Assembly: GCA_044507695.1 (NCBI GenBank) | Contig: JBIQJD010000005.1 | Location: forward strand, 212,789-276,788 | Source: JBIQJD01 sp044507695 | Lineage (GTDB): Bacteria; Bacteroidota; Ignavibacteria; Ignavibacteriales; Ignavibacteriaceae | DNA length: 64,000 nt | Direction of reading: 5' to 3' | Part shown: positions 1 through 9,320 of the stretch, piece by piece | Numbering within the stretch: the first letter of the stretch is position 1 | Layout of the letters: the number at the start of each line of letters is the position of its first letter | Program-made: the position numbers and the translations under genes | The notes under the pieces: generated by a model | The model's database searches: none | The model's input: only the letters and a program-made list of their open reading frames with translations | What the model was told of the DNA's origin: nothing

Positions 1-2404
1 ATGTTTTATTTATCCATTCTTGCGTGGTTTCATAAATTGGAGCGCCAATATCGCCATCCTCTGGTGATAGCTTCAAGATAAATCCTTCTGTTGGATCTAC
101 AGCAACGTTAGCCGGATCCTGGATGTACTGTTTTGATTTATCAATCAGTACCTGGCCGGTGGTTGTATTTTCAAGTCTATAAAATGTAGAATACCGGGCA
201 GTGCTGGAATCTATTATAAATGAAACTTTATATTCGTCTCCGGTTAATTCTTCTTTAACAACAGGATCTACCATTAATTGGCCGGATGAACCGCCTTTAA
301 TATGATTTGCATCTGCAAGCGGCTGCGGCGGACTGTATAAATCATTACCCATAACAACTGTAAATATGTTGCTTGTAGGATTGTTTTCACTCTCAGCCGA
401 TAATGCTTCTTTTGAGAGGTAGTAATTTCCTGTTAATCCAAGTGTAGTATCAGGATTACTTAAATATTTTAATCCTCTATAATTTAATGCGTAACTTGTT
501 ATTGCAAAATAGTAAGGCTTACCTTTTACCAATGGTCCGCCTGTAAAAGGATCCTCCGTAATTCTAAGTCTTATCCTGCCTGTTGCCGGATCACCATATA
601 CTGCCTTATCCATTTGATTTTCACTCTTTGGATAAAGAACGGTAATGCCTCCGGTTTGAGGGTCTTCTTTATAAACATCATCTATAAAGTTTTTGATATC
701 ATAACTTGCAATAACCTTTTGGTTCTCAATCCCATTTATAGAAGCCAAAGGAGAATTTGTTCTGTAAGAATATACCTGGAAACCTTCGAACTGTAAATCC
801 CAGGCAACAGTTGTGTTTCTGTAATTTACTTGTTCATGAGTATCCCAGATAATATCAATAAAATCCTCACCAGTTTGAACTGTTGGGCTAACAGCCGGCG
901 GCGGTGAAGGAGCAGCAAAATTCTGATCAAAAATAAACTGAGCACCATCATCAATTCTTCTTGCTTCTGTAATTGATTCTAATGCATTTCCACCCTGACC
1001 AACAATATATGCCGCAATTATTTCAAGTTCTTCACCTTTTACCAGATTGAACGGGCCGGTGTTCTGCATTTGTCTTTGATCAGTAGGTGTTGTATTTATC
1101 CAGCCTGTGTTGGTTACAGGATCTCCTGAATACCAGTAGCGGTTATCAATAGTATTACAATCAACACCACCGCGAACCTGAGATAATGGCCAGTTACAAG
1201 GGGTAACGGGATTACCCAGTTTATCTAATCCCAACATATAATTTCTTGCTTCTATTTCTGTGTTGGGATCACCTAATGTAGGATCAGATTGTTGATAATG
1301 TACGAAGGATGAAATTCCAAGGTTTTTTGCACCTGGAAATTCTTTTATTCCCATTATCTGCCCGCGAACAGAATAAGCTGTATCCAGTGGTGTATCTATA
1401 CCTTCATCATAACTACCATTTCCATTGTTGTCAGTAAAAGTTTCACCAGGTATATAAACAACCGGACCAGAGAAGAAGTCAATCATGAAGCAGGGTGGAT
1501 TAGCACCATAAACATCATCGGCACCATCATTATATACATAGCCGGCATTTCTGGCTACGTCAACACCAACCAGATCATCCATGTGATCACCAAGATCAGG
1601 ATCAGCCCATACACCAAAGAGAACATCTTTTAAAGTATCAGCAACTGTTCCTGCATTTTTAATCCTATATCTTACAAATAATATGTTACCAAGTGCACCT
1701 TTTGATTCGAATCCGAAAACTGTTTGGCGAATTTCAACACCCTGCGGATTAACTCCGGGGAAGCGGGTTCTTTGAGCTCCTGGCTGGCCATCATTATAAA
1801 CGCACCAAACACTATGATCACCAACTAAATCAGGATGATCTTCATCCGGATCCCATGTACCATTTCCGTTTTTATCAACAGGATTATAGACACCATCACC
1901 ATCACCATCATAAAAATCAGCACCTAAAGCAACCGCATCTTTCCAATCAATCCAGCTTTGTCCAAAAGGCGGATCGTTCCTATCAAGAACGTACAGTTGT
2001 GCGTTCGGATCATTTGGACTAGCAACAGGTCCGGAAACTGTATTCTCAATTAGTGAAGCTGAAGCATTAGCAAATGACCACAGCTTTCCGTTTGTGTAAC
2101 CACTTATGTAAAAACCCGATGAAAAAAGAAAAACTCTGTTAGCAAAGATTCCACCGGAAGGGGTTGGAGGAATACTAACATCTGCAATTTTTCCTTTATC
2201 ATTCAAAGGAATGTTGAGATTGTTTATGAACATTCTGTAGGAGTCACCGTTTTTCCCGGAGGCATTCACCTTTGCGCTGCTGCTTACTTTATCCATTTTT
2301 TTAAATCCGCGCTGATCATCAGAACGGAAACCTGTTAAGATAAAAGCTATAGCGGCAATGACTGTTATAACTTTAACGTTAATTAGTTTATTATTTTTCC
2401 TCAT
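1..2404 (-). CDS. Large secreted protein, partial (3' end outside window)
   Basis: An open frame runs from ATG at 2404 to the window edge without a stop (about 801 codons). The N-terminus has a short basic stretch and a hydrophobic segment (VITVIAAIAFILTGF), which fits a signal peptide or lipoprotein-like export signal. Around residues 165-190 there is an Asp/Gly/Asn-rich stretch (DGDGDG, then DKNGNGTWDPDED), and near residue 325 a second one (DNNGNGSYDEG). Both resemble EF-hand or dockerin-type calcium loops. Later parts look like fibronectin-like beta domains. It lies 42 bp downstream of the TonB-dependent receptor gene on the same strand, so the two are probably co-transcribed and may work together at the outer membrane. 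The missing C-terminus may carry a T9SS sorting domain, but this cannot be seen. The function is unknown; frame and export are well supported. Confidence 0.8.
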   Translation of the reverse strand, partial: MRKNNKLINVKVITVIAAIAFILTGFRSDDQRGFKKMDKVSSSAKVNASGKNGDSYRMFINNLNIPLNDKGKIADVSIPPTPSGGIFANRVFLFSSGFYISGYTNGKLWSFANASASLIENTVSGPVASPNDPNAQLYVLDRNDPPFGQSWIDWKDAVALGADFYDGDGDGVYNPVDKNGNGTWDPDEDHPDLVGDHSVWCVYNDGQPGAQRTRFPGVNPQGVEIRQTVFGFESKGALGNILFVRYRIKNAGTVADTLKDVLFGVWADPDLGDHMDDLVGVDVARNAGYVYNDGADDVYGANPPCFMIDFFSGPVVYIPGETFTDNNGNGSYDEGIDTPLDTAYSVRGQIMGIKEFPGAKNLGISSFVHYQQSDPTLGDPNTEIEARNYMLGLDKLGNPVTPCNWPLSQVRGGVDCNTIDNRYWYSGDPVTNTGWINTTPTDQRQMQNTGPFNLVKGEELEIIAAYIVGQGGNALESITEARRIDDGAQFIFDQNFAAPSPPPAVSPTVQTGEDFIDIIWDTHEQVNYRNTTVAWDLQFEGFQVYSYRTNSPLASINGIENQKVIASYDIKNFIDDVYKEDPQTGGITVLYPKSENQMDKAVYGDPATGRIRLRITEDPFTGGPLVKGKPYYFAITSYALNYRGLKYLSNPDTTLGLTGNYYLSKEALSAESENNPTSNIFTVVMGNDLYSPPQPLADANHIKGGSSGQLMVDPVVKEELTGDEYKVSFIIDSSTARYSTFYRLENTTTGQVLIDKSKQYIQDPANVAVDPTEGFILKLSPEDGDIGAPIYETTQEWINKT

Positions 2405-2446
2405 TTTAAAAACTTCCCGTTTTCTTTATAAAAACAAAATAGAAGA

Positions 2447-5260
2447 TTATAATTCAATATTTGCGAAATTGATCTTTAGACCTAACCTGATCTGTCTCGG
2501 AATACCCAAATTAGCAGGATCTCTTTCGAGAGACATATAATCCTGCATATAACCTTCACCGTTATTTGCAATAGCGGCCTGACCTTCAGCTGTATTTAAG
2601 AAGCCGGTTGTGTAAGGAGAACCAGTTGATCTCCAAACATTAACAACATTATCTGCATCAGTTAAATTCTGAATTAATACGTAAGGTGAAATCATCAGAT
2701 TACCCAGAGCGAATGTTTTCTCCAAACGTAAATCAATTCTGAAAGAACCAGGCATATATCTTGAATTAACATAACCAGTTGTGCTTGGACCGCCATTATT
2801 ACCGGAAAGAATATCAAAATAATCAAGTGGTGTGTAAGGACGCCCGCTGTTAAATGAGAAGAGCAAATTAGCGCTCGTCATTTCCAAAAAGCCGGCTTCG
2901 CCACGAGGTATGTTGAAATCAACATTTACAATTCCAGTATGTCTCTGATCAAAATCAAGAGGTGCAATCACTTTTGGAGCTGCGTAATCTAAATTTCTGA
3001 AAACTGCTGTTTGGCTTGAACTTGTTGATGAACCTGTGCCTTCAGCGATAGATAATGTATACTGCAATGAGATATTAAAATAACTTAAGCGGGTAACATC
3101 CAATGAAAGTGCTAATCCTTTAGTTGTACCGAAATCAGAATTAGCCGGAGCGATGTAAGTTAACTGTTCTCCGCCTGGTTTTCGCTGGAAGAAACCGGTC
3201 TGCCTGTTTACAAGTCCTTTAATATTTTTGTAGAATGCAGTGATATTCAGAGCGCCCACTGTTCCCAATACCTGCCTGAATCCCACTTCATATTGGATTG
3301 TTTCTTCACTCCTTATATGACCGGTAGCAACGTATTGAGGACTAAAAGAAATAAACTGATCAAGATCAAATTGGCTTGCATAAAGATCAGAAAGCTGTGG
3401 AGCCTGAATAAAACGACCGTACTGAGCATGAAATACTGTCGTTTCAGTTACAGGGAAACCCAAGCCGATTCTTGGAGAAACTTCGAACTCAGCTTTTTTC
3501 CGAACATAATCACCCTGATCAAATCCATTAGGATCAGAACCTCCTGCAAACGGGAGTGAAGGATCTTTAAGAATATCTGCTTGCGAATCAAAATAATCCA
3601 CACGAACACCTAAGTTTAATACAAGATCTTCCAGTTCAAATCTATCCTGAATATATCCGTATGCAAAAACGGGAGTTTTTGGAGCGAATTCATCTCCGGA
3701 ACTGGTTTTAGATCTGCCGGTTATATCATAACCGTAAACAGTTGGCTGCAGGTTTGCAAATTTTTCATTTTCACTTAGATCGGGATCCGCTGCAGCAAGA
3801 TTTAATGGACCAACCTGATAAATTCTTACAATATTGTAATTGACTCCGGCTCCTATCTCAAACAGATGATTATCTAATTGAGAAGTAAGATCGAAATCAA
3901 CATTAAGCATATCATTTTCATTTTTTGAATAAAGATTATTCACACGGCCATATTTGTAAAATACTCCGTTTTCATCAGTAAGGACTCTTGCACCGTTATA
4001 AGCAAGTGTAACACCTAAAGCTGCCATTGCGGTACTATCACCATAGAGGTAAAGGTTATCACGAAAATGAGGATCATACTGATTAAAGAAGTAACGTCTG
4101 ACACCGGCATTCAAATTCCAGAAGGTGTTTTGACTTATTGTTTGGCTGAGTCTTCCATTGAAGGAATAATTATTTTGATCAAATTCCGGATTAAATTCTG
4201 AGTTATTTTTTGCATAACTCATAACGAAAACACGGCCATTTCTTGTATTTATATTTGTACCGAGTGTAAGTCTAAAATCGCCAATGTTATGGTTCAATCT
4301 ACCGGTAAATCTCCAAACGCCTGCTGAATTATCAGGAGTATGTTTATAGGTTTTACCTATTGAAGGAAATTCATACGGATTTGCCGGTGGGTCAGCATCC
4401 AGGAACCATCCTCTTTCTGCTGATAAGAAAAAAGTATGGTTAGAATTTCCCGGGATAATCGGGCCGCCGAAATTCAATGTATATAAATTATAACCATAAT
4501 CATCAGTAAAAGAAGATGTGGCAACATCAGTGTATAGCGAGTATTTAGGTGTTCCGGTTTTTGTAGTTACATTAACAATACCGGATTGTGCTTGTCCGTA
4601 TTTAGCTTCATACCCGCCAACCTGGAAGGAAATCTGAGCAATTGCTGCATCACTAACCTGCGCTTGTGAGGTATTTGAGAGAACATTGTTCTGCGGGACA
4701 CCATCGATAATATATAGAACTTCCCCGCTTCGTCCTCCGCGTACATTTATAGATGCATTTCCATCCTGTCCGCCGCTGCCCTCTGCAGTAACAACACCTG
4801 CCTGAAGTGATACAATATTTGCCACACCCTTAACAGGCAATCTAGATATTTGGTCAGAATCTACAACCTTAATAGTATTAGTAGCTTTCTCTTCAAAAAA
4901 CTTTTTATCTTCAACTACAATTTCAGGCAGGGTAAAATCTGTTGAAAGAGAAACATCTAACTCGTAGGTAATACCAGCAACAATTCTAACATTTTGAATT
5001 GTTTTAGTGGCATAACCAACGTAGCTGACCCGGACATCATAAGTTCCGGGTAAAATATTAAGAATAAAATAATTACCATCGATATCACTTGCAGCACCAA
5101 GCTGTGTATTAAGGATTAAAACGTTGGCACCGATGAGTGGTTCGTTGGTTTGAGCATCAGTTATCTTTCCGCTCAGTTTACCAACTCCTGTTTGAGCAAT
5201 GGCAAACTGGAAAGAAAAAACTATAAGAAACAGGCTTATAGCAATAAATAAGCGTTTCAT
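2447..5260 (-). CDS. TonB-dependent outer-membrane receptor with CarboxypepD_reg-like N-terminal domain
   Basis: This 937-residue protein is an outer-membrane beta-barrel predicted to import a ligand using TonB energy. Residues 1-22 are a typical signal peptide ending in FAIAQ. Residues about 25-110 form a carboxypeptidase-regulatory-like beta-sandwich (GKLSGKITDAQTNEPLIGANV), as in SusC-type and other Bacteroidota receptors. Residues about 120-235 are the plug (SINVRGGRSGEVLYIIDGVP), and the rest alternates aromatic beta-strands as expected for a barrel, ending in RQIRLGLKINFANIEL. The start is supported by GGAG five bases before ATG. No SusD partner is visible; the next gene is a secreted protein 42 bp away. 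The substrate cannot be told from the sequence. A terminator hairpin lies only about 35 bp upstream of the start. Confidence 0.93.
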   Translation of the reverse strand: MKRLFIAISLFLIVFSFQFAIAQTGVGKLSGKITDAQTNEPLIGANVLILNTQLGAASDIDGNYFILNILPGTYDVRVSYVGYATKTIQNVRIVAGITYELDVSLSTDFTLPEIVVEDKKFFEEKATNTIKVVDSDQISRLPVKGVANIVSLQAGVVTAEGSGGQDGNASINVRGGRSGEVLYIIDGVPQNNVLSNTSQAQVSDAAIAQISFQVGGYEAKYGQAQSGIVNVTTKTGTPKYSLYTDVATSSFTDDYGYNLYTLNFGGPIIPGNSNHTFFLSAERGWFLDADPPANPYEFPSIGKTYKHTPDNSAGVWRFTGRLNHNIGDFRLTLGTNINTRNGRVFVMSYAKNNSEFNPEFDQNNYSFNGRLSQTISQNTFWNLNAGVRRYFFNQYDPHFRDNLYLYGDSTAMAALGVTLAYNGARVLTDENGVFYKYGRVNNLYSKNENDMLNVDFDLTSQLDNHLFEIGAGVNYNIVRIYQVGPLNLAAADPDLSENEKFANLQPTVYGYDITGRSKTSSGDEFAPKTPVFAYGYIQDRFELEDLVLNLGVRVDYFDSQADILKDPSLPFAGGSDPNGFDQGDYVRKKAEFEVSPRIGLGFPVTETTVFHAQYGRFIQAPQLSDLYASQFDLDQFISFSPQYVATGHIRSEETIQYEVGFRQVLGTVGALNITAFYKNIKGLVNRQTGFFQRKPGGEQLTYIAPANSDFGTTKGLALSLDVTRLSYFNISLQYTLSIAEGTGSSTSSSQTAVFRNLDYAAPKVIAPLDFDQRHTGIVNVDFNIPRGEAGFLEMTSANLLFSFNSGRPYTPLDYFDILSGNNGGPSTTGYVNSRYMPGSFRIDLRLEKTFALGNLMISPYVLIQNLTDADNVVNVWRSTGSPYTTGFLNTAEGQAAIANNGEGYMQDYMSLERDPANLGIPRQIRLGLKINFANIEL

Positions 5261-5295
5261 TTCATCTCCACTAATTAAATTTCTTTTAGCATATG

Positions 5296-5345
5296 AAAAA
5301 AAAGAGCGGCTATCCCTAAAAAATTGAGGATGAGCCGCTTTTTGA
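5296..5345 (-). terminator. Rho-independent terminator after the 5360-7186 gene
   Basis: Read on the minus strand, GCGGCTcATCC pairs with GGGATaGCCGC around an AT-rich loop and is followed by a run of eight T. It lies just after the stop codon at 5360 and about 35 bp before the TonB receptor start. Confidence 0.8.
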
Positions 5346-5359
5346 CAATTATAACATGA

Positions 5360-7186
5360 TTACTTCATCAATACCATTTTCTTTGAAGAAGTAAATGTGC
5401 CCGCATTTATTGTATAAACATATAAACCAGAACTCAGCTTTGAAGCATCGAAATTAACTTCATAAGAACCTGCTTCTTTTGATGAATTAACGAGAGTTGA
5501 AACTTCCCTTCCGAGCATATCAAAAACTTTTATTACTACATTACTTCTTTCAGCAATTGAGTATTCAATTTTTGTTGAAGGGTTGAAAGGATTAGGATAA
5601 TTTTGGCTTAATTTAAAATCATTAACTGAAGCAACATTATCATTTACATCCGTTGTAACGTTAACTGTAAAGCTTTCATAGTTCCAGCTATTATTATATG
5701 AAGCTGAGTTGTTATCTGCAAACAAGCTGGTTCCAGGAATTTCATCTATAAAGAATAAGAAATTAACAACTCCGGTTGAGCCGTCAACTTCAAGGAATTC
5801 AGCGCCAATTGGATAAGATTCCTGTACATGCTGTTCAGAAGCTCCTTCAACTTTTGCAGGAGCTGTCCATGTTTTACCACCATCGTTCGATAATACGTAA
5901 TAAATATCTGTGTAATATATTTCAACCGGATTCTCTGCGGTTACTGTTGTAACATTCACTTCACTTGCACCTATTTCACCTGAGTACTCTGGTCCCTGCC
6001 ATAATACTACAATTGTATTTCCATCAGGTGAGATAACAGGATATGGATAAGCATTTCCAATTCCGTTACCCGGATAATCAGTAACTCTAGCAGGATCTAA
6101 AAGAAATTCAAGACCTTCCATTGATTCTGATGTAATAGCAAGCCATTCTTTATCTCTGCTGTTCCAGTATAAAGCAGGGAATGCAAATGTTGTATCAGTG
6201 CTTCTTGTCCAATATCCATAACCATTAATAGTAACGTGCATTACACCATTATTATCAACAGCACCATTAATCTGTCCAAAATTTTCAAATAAAGGAAGAT
6301 AACCATCTCTGTTTGCAACAGAAGTTACGCCTTCCATACCGGTTTTTTCAAACAACCAGGTAGCACCACCGTCAGTTGAATAATTTATTCCGGTAAAATC
6401 AACTGAGTCATCCGGTGTTCCGCCAGGACCGCCTTCACCAGCAAAACCCCATGCACTTGGATGTAATATATATTGATCATTCGGTGATTTCTTTAAAAGA
6501 TATTCGCTATTCCATGCGGTTGATTCATCCGGATCTAAAAATACTCCGGTTGAAGTAAATGATGCACCCTGATCAGTTGATTTAAAGAGTTCGCCAGCAG
6601 CATTTGTGGCATAAATGGTACCATCAGCTTTGTAAACAAATGATGGGAAGTTACTTGGAAACGAACTTGCAGGTGCAAGTGTTGGAGTAAAGCTGGTAAG
6701 ATCAACTTTTGTTAACCAGCTGTTACCACCCTGATGATACATAACTAAAGCTGTTCCAGCTAACGGACCTTCTTCAGCAATACGGAGTTCAGGCCAGCCA
6801 GCACCAGCATTTTCTTGTGTCACTGCAAAATCTGTGTAACCATCAGTATCATTACCGAGAATCATTCTTCCGTGTCTGCTGTTTGCATCAGTTGGTCTCT
6901 GCATTGCAACCGCAACAACATCCTTTACACCATCTCCGGTAATATCATACATAACTAAGGAATTTGGGATAGAATTGTTTCCCGCATAATCGTAGTTTGT
7001 ATTTGTGAGCAGTAAAGATGCCTGAGTCTTTCTCAAAGGTTGAATTTTTGAAGTAGAGGATTGAACTACTTCAGTACCGTTTGGATCTGCTTTTTTCATT
7101 TTCTTTGAGTCAGGTTTTTGAGCTGCATCAGAAACCGCTGCAAAGAATAGGATCATACAAAAAATGGTAAAGTAACTTTTAAGCAT
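5360..7186 (-). CDS. Secreted T9SS cargo protein, BNR/propeller-like
   Basis: The start is taken at ATG 7186 because an AAAGGAGAG Shine-Dalgarno lies seven bases upstream and the following residues (MLKSYFTIFCMILFFAAVSDA) form a signal peptide; an in-frame ATG at 7222 would put 12 extra residues before it. The mature part contains repeated sialidase/BNR-like stretches (FKSTDQGASF, NYSTDGGATW, LSNDGGKTW) that suggest a beta-propeller. The last 80 residues are a T9SS type A sorting domain: NYPNPFNPSTKIEYSI, then GLYVYTINAG, then KKMVLMK. It is therefore probably exported through the T9SS and kept on or released from the surface. Its own promoter and terminator are visible, so it is likely a single-gene unit. 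The ligand or activity is unknown. Confidence 0.88.
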   Translation of the reverse strand: MLKSYFTIFCMILFFAAVSDAAQKPDSKKMKKADPNGTEVVQSSTSKIQPLRKTQASLLLTNTNYDYAGNNSIPNSLVMYDITGDGVKDVVAVAMQRPTDANSRHGRMILGNDTDGYTDFAVTQENAGAGWPELRIAEEGPLAGTALVMYHQGGNSWLTKVDLTSFTPTLAPASSFPSNFPSFVYKADGTIYATNAAGELFKSTDQGASFTSTGVFLDPDESTAWNSEYLLKKSPNDQYILHPSAWGFAGEGGPGGTPDDSVDFTGINYSTDGGATWLFEKTGMEGVTSVANRDGYLPLFENFGQINGAVDNNGVMHVTINGYGYWTRSTDTTFAFPALYWNSRDKEWLAITSESMEGLEFLLDPARVTDYPGNGIGNAYPYPVISPDGNTIVVLWQGPEYSGEIGASEVNVTTVTAENPVEIYYTDIYYVLSNDGGKTWTAPAKVEGASEQHVQESYPIGAEFLEVDGSTGVVNFLFFIDEIPGTSLFADNNSASYNNSWNYESFTVNVTTDVNDNVASVNDFKLSQNYPNPFNPSTKIEYSIAERSNVVIKVFDMLGREVSTLVNSSKEAGSYEVNFDASKLSSGLYVYTINAGTFTSSKKMVLMK

Positions 7187-7279
7187 AACGCTCTCCTTTG
7201 TTAATGAAATAATTTGTAACAAACCCCATCCATGAAATAATATTCATGTTAATGTAATTTGTTTACGGTAAATACTAAA

Positions 7280-7310
7280 TCAAAATACTATAAAGCCTAT
7301 TTTTTGTCAA
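7280..7310 (-). promoter_or_regulatory. Predicted promoter of the 5360-7186 gene
   Basis: On the minus strand, TTGACA (7305-7310) is followed after 17 bases by TATTTTGA (7280-7287), close to the Bacteroidota -33/-7 pattern TTG and TAnnTTTG. It would give a leader of roughly 85 bases before ATG 7186. Confidence 0.5.
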
Positions 7311-7329
7311 GTGAATTTTGCCATTCAAA

Positions 7330-8913
7330 CTACAGATTTACCGCATATACATCCTTAACACCATCTATTGATGAAATAGATTTTTGAATGGCTAAATCAA
7401 TCCCGCTATCCACGTTAATTACTGTTAATGCGTTTTTTCCGGCTTCCCTTCTGCCAAGCGATAGTCCTGCTATATTGATGTTTGCATCCGCAAGTATTTT
7501 TCCCACCGTTGCAAGCATGCCCGGTTTATCTATATTTGAATATAGAAGCATATAGCCTTCAGGTTTAACTTCAACATGGAAATCATCAATTTTAACAATT
7601 CTTATTTCATTATTACCAAACACTGTTCCCGCCAGTGAACGCTTTTCTTTTTCCGACACACACTGAACTTCAAGCAGATTCGTATAGTTTGTGTTCGCTC
7701 CAAGTTTTGTTTGATTTAATTGAATTCCCATTTCTTTTGCCAGGAAAGGAGCACTTATAAGATTAACTGGATCAGAAAGTTTTTTAGAAAGAAATCCCTT
7801 TAAAACAGCGGATGAAATTAATGCGGTAGAATTGTGCAGCAGTTCACCGCTGTAATTAATGTTTATTTCTTTAAGTTGAGTCTGCATAAGCTGTGAGTGC
7901 AAACTGCCCAGATTTTCTCCTAATCTAACGAACGGTGCAATATCAGGGTTGCCTACGGCTTCAACAGCGGAAGCATTAACTGCACCGCGGACGGTTTTAG
8001 TTTTAAATAAATCAACAATTTGTTCAGCAATTTGAATTGCTACTTTCTCCTGTGCTTCATCGGTTGAAGCGCCCAGGTGTGGAGTAGCAACCACTTTGGG
8101 ATGCTGAATGAGTGCACCTGTAAATTCCGGCGGCTCTGTTACATATACATCAAGTGCTGCTGCAGATACTTTTCCGGAATTAAGTGCGGCAACTAAATCT
8201 TCTTCATTTACAATTCCACCGCGGGCACAATTAATTATTTTAACTCCATCTTTACACTTTGCTAAAGTTTCTTCACAGATAAGATTTTTTGTTTCTTCAT
8301 TAAGCGGAACATGAACAGTTATGATATCTGATTTAGAAAAGATTGTATCGAGATCAACTAACTGCACATTTATTTTCTTTGCCACTTCCTCGGAAAGAAC
8401 AGGATCAAAACCAATAACATTCATTCCGAATGCTTTGGAACGAAGCGCTACTTCTCTGCCGATTTTTCCAAGACCGACAACACCGAGAGTTTTATCAAGC
8501 AGTTCTGTTCCTTTATATGTTTTTCTATCCCATTTACCGGAACGTAAAGATTGATTAGCCTGAGCAATATTTCTGCACATAGAAAGCATCAGTGCCATAG
8601 TATGTTCGGCAGTTGAAACGGTGTTTCCACCGGGAGTATTCATTACAATTATACCTTTGCGTGTTGAAGCATCAAGATCAATATTATCTACACCTGCGCC
8701 GGCTCTGCCAATCACCTCCATGTTTTCCATAGCGGAAATCATTTCAGAATTTACCTTGGTTTCACTTCTTACTATAAGTGCATTATAATCTTTAATTACT
8801 TTTAATATTTCTTCTTTGGGCATACCTGGTTTGTAAGTAACTTCAAACCCGGCATTTTCCAGAACAGCCGCAGCTTTTTTATCAACTGCATCTGTGATAA
8901 TTATTTTTTTCAT
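7330..8913 (-). CDS. serA: D-3-phosphoglycerate dehydrogenase
   Basis: It catalyses NAD-dependent oxidation of 3-phosphoglycerate to 3-phosphohydroxypyruvate, the first step of serine synthesis. The protein is about 527 residues, the long form with substrate-binding and Rossmann domains (GVVGLGKIG near residue 150, CARGGIVNEEDL, TPHLGAST with the catalytic His), then the intervening ASB domain (about 320-450), and a C-terminal ACT domain (MLLYSNIDKPGMLATVGKIL onward) that usually mediates serine feedback. Two ATGs are adjacent (8916 and 8913). AGGAG is only one base from the first, so the second is preferred. It lies upstream of no obvious serine gene here; trxA is next on the same strand, 69 bp upstream. 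Confidence 0.95.
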   Translation of the reverse strand: MKKIIITDAVDKKAAAVLENAGFEVTYKPGMPKEEILKVIKDYNALIVRSETKVNSEMISAMENMEVIGRAGAGVDNIDLDASTRKGIIVMNTPGGNTVSTAEHTMALMLSMCRNIAQANQSLRSGKWDRKTYKGTELLDKTLGVVGLGKIGREVALRSKAFGMNVIGFDPVLSEEVAKKINVQLVDLDTIFSKSDIITVHVPLNEETKNLICEETLAKCKDGVKIINCARGGIVNEEDLVAALNSGKVSAAALDVYVTEPPEFTGALIQHPKVVATPHLGASTDEAQEKVAIQIAEQIVDLFKTKTVRGAVNASAVEAVGNPDIAPFVRLGENLGSLHSQLMQTQLKEININYSGELLHNSTALISSAVLKGFLSKKLSDPVNLISAPFLAKEMGIQLNQTKLGANTNYTNLLEVQCVSEKEKRSLAGTVFGNNEIRIVKIDDFHVEVKPEGYMLLYSNIDKPGMLATVGKILADANINIAGLSLGRREAGKNALTVINVDSGIDLAIQKSISSIDGVKDVYAVNL

Positions 8914-8982
8914 CATTCTCCTGAAAGCTTAAGTTTTAACATTTTCTAGATTGGTTTATTCCGAATGGAAATCCGGCAGGCT

Positions 8983-9303
8983 TTACAGAACAGCATCTAA
9001 TCTTTGCACTATATTTGATTTTGGTACAGCACCAATAATAGTATCCTTAAGCTGCCCATCTTTAAAGATAAGCAAGGTTGGGATACTCCGAACTCCAAAT
9101 TTGATTGATGCCTGCTGGTTATTGTCAACATCAAGTTTACCAATTTTAACCTTGCCGTTATATTCTGAAGCAAGCTCTTCAACAATCGGAGCGATCATTC
9201 TGCACGGACCGCACCATGTTGCCCAAAAATCAACCAGCACAGGTTTATCAGAATTTATTACCTCTGCATCAAAATTATCATCTGTTATTGTAATAGGTTT
9301 CAT
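8983..9303 (-). CDS. trxA: Thioredoxin
   Basis: A 106-residue cytoplasmic thiol-disulfide reductant. The active site is WCGPC (Cys31 and Cys34), preceded by VLVDFWATW, and the cis-Pro region is RSIPTLLIFKDG, all canonical for TrxA. There is no signal peptide or membrane anchor, which separates it from the TlpA/ResA type. The start follows GGAAGAAA. It sits 17 bp downstream of the SDR gene and upstream of serA, so these may form a housekeeping operon. Confidence 0.96.
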   Translation of the reverse strand: MKPITITDDNFDAEVINSDKPVLVDFWATWCGPCRMIAPIVEELASEYNGKVKIGKLDVDNNQQASIKFGVRSIPTLLIFKDGQLKDTIIGAVPKSNIVQRLDAVL

Positions 9304-9320
9304 TTTCTTCCTTATATGAT

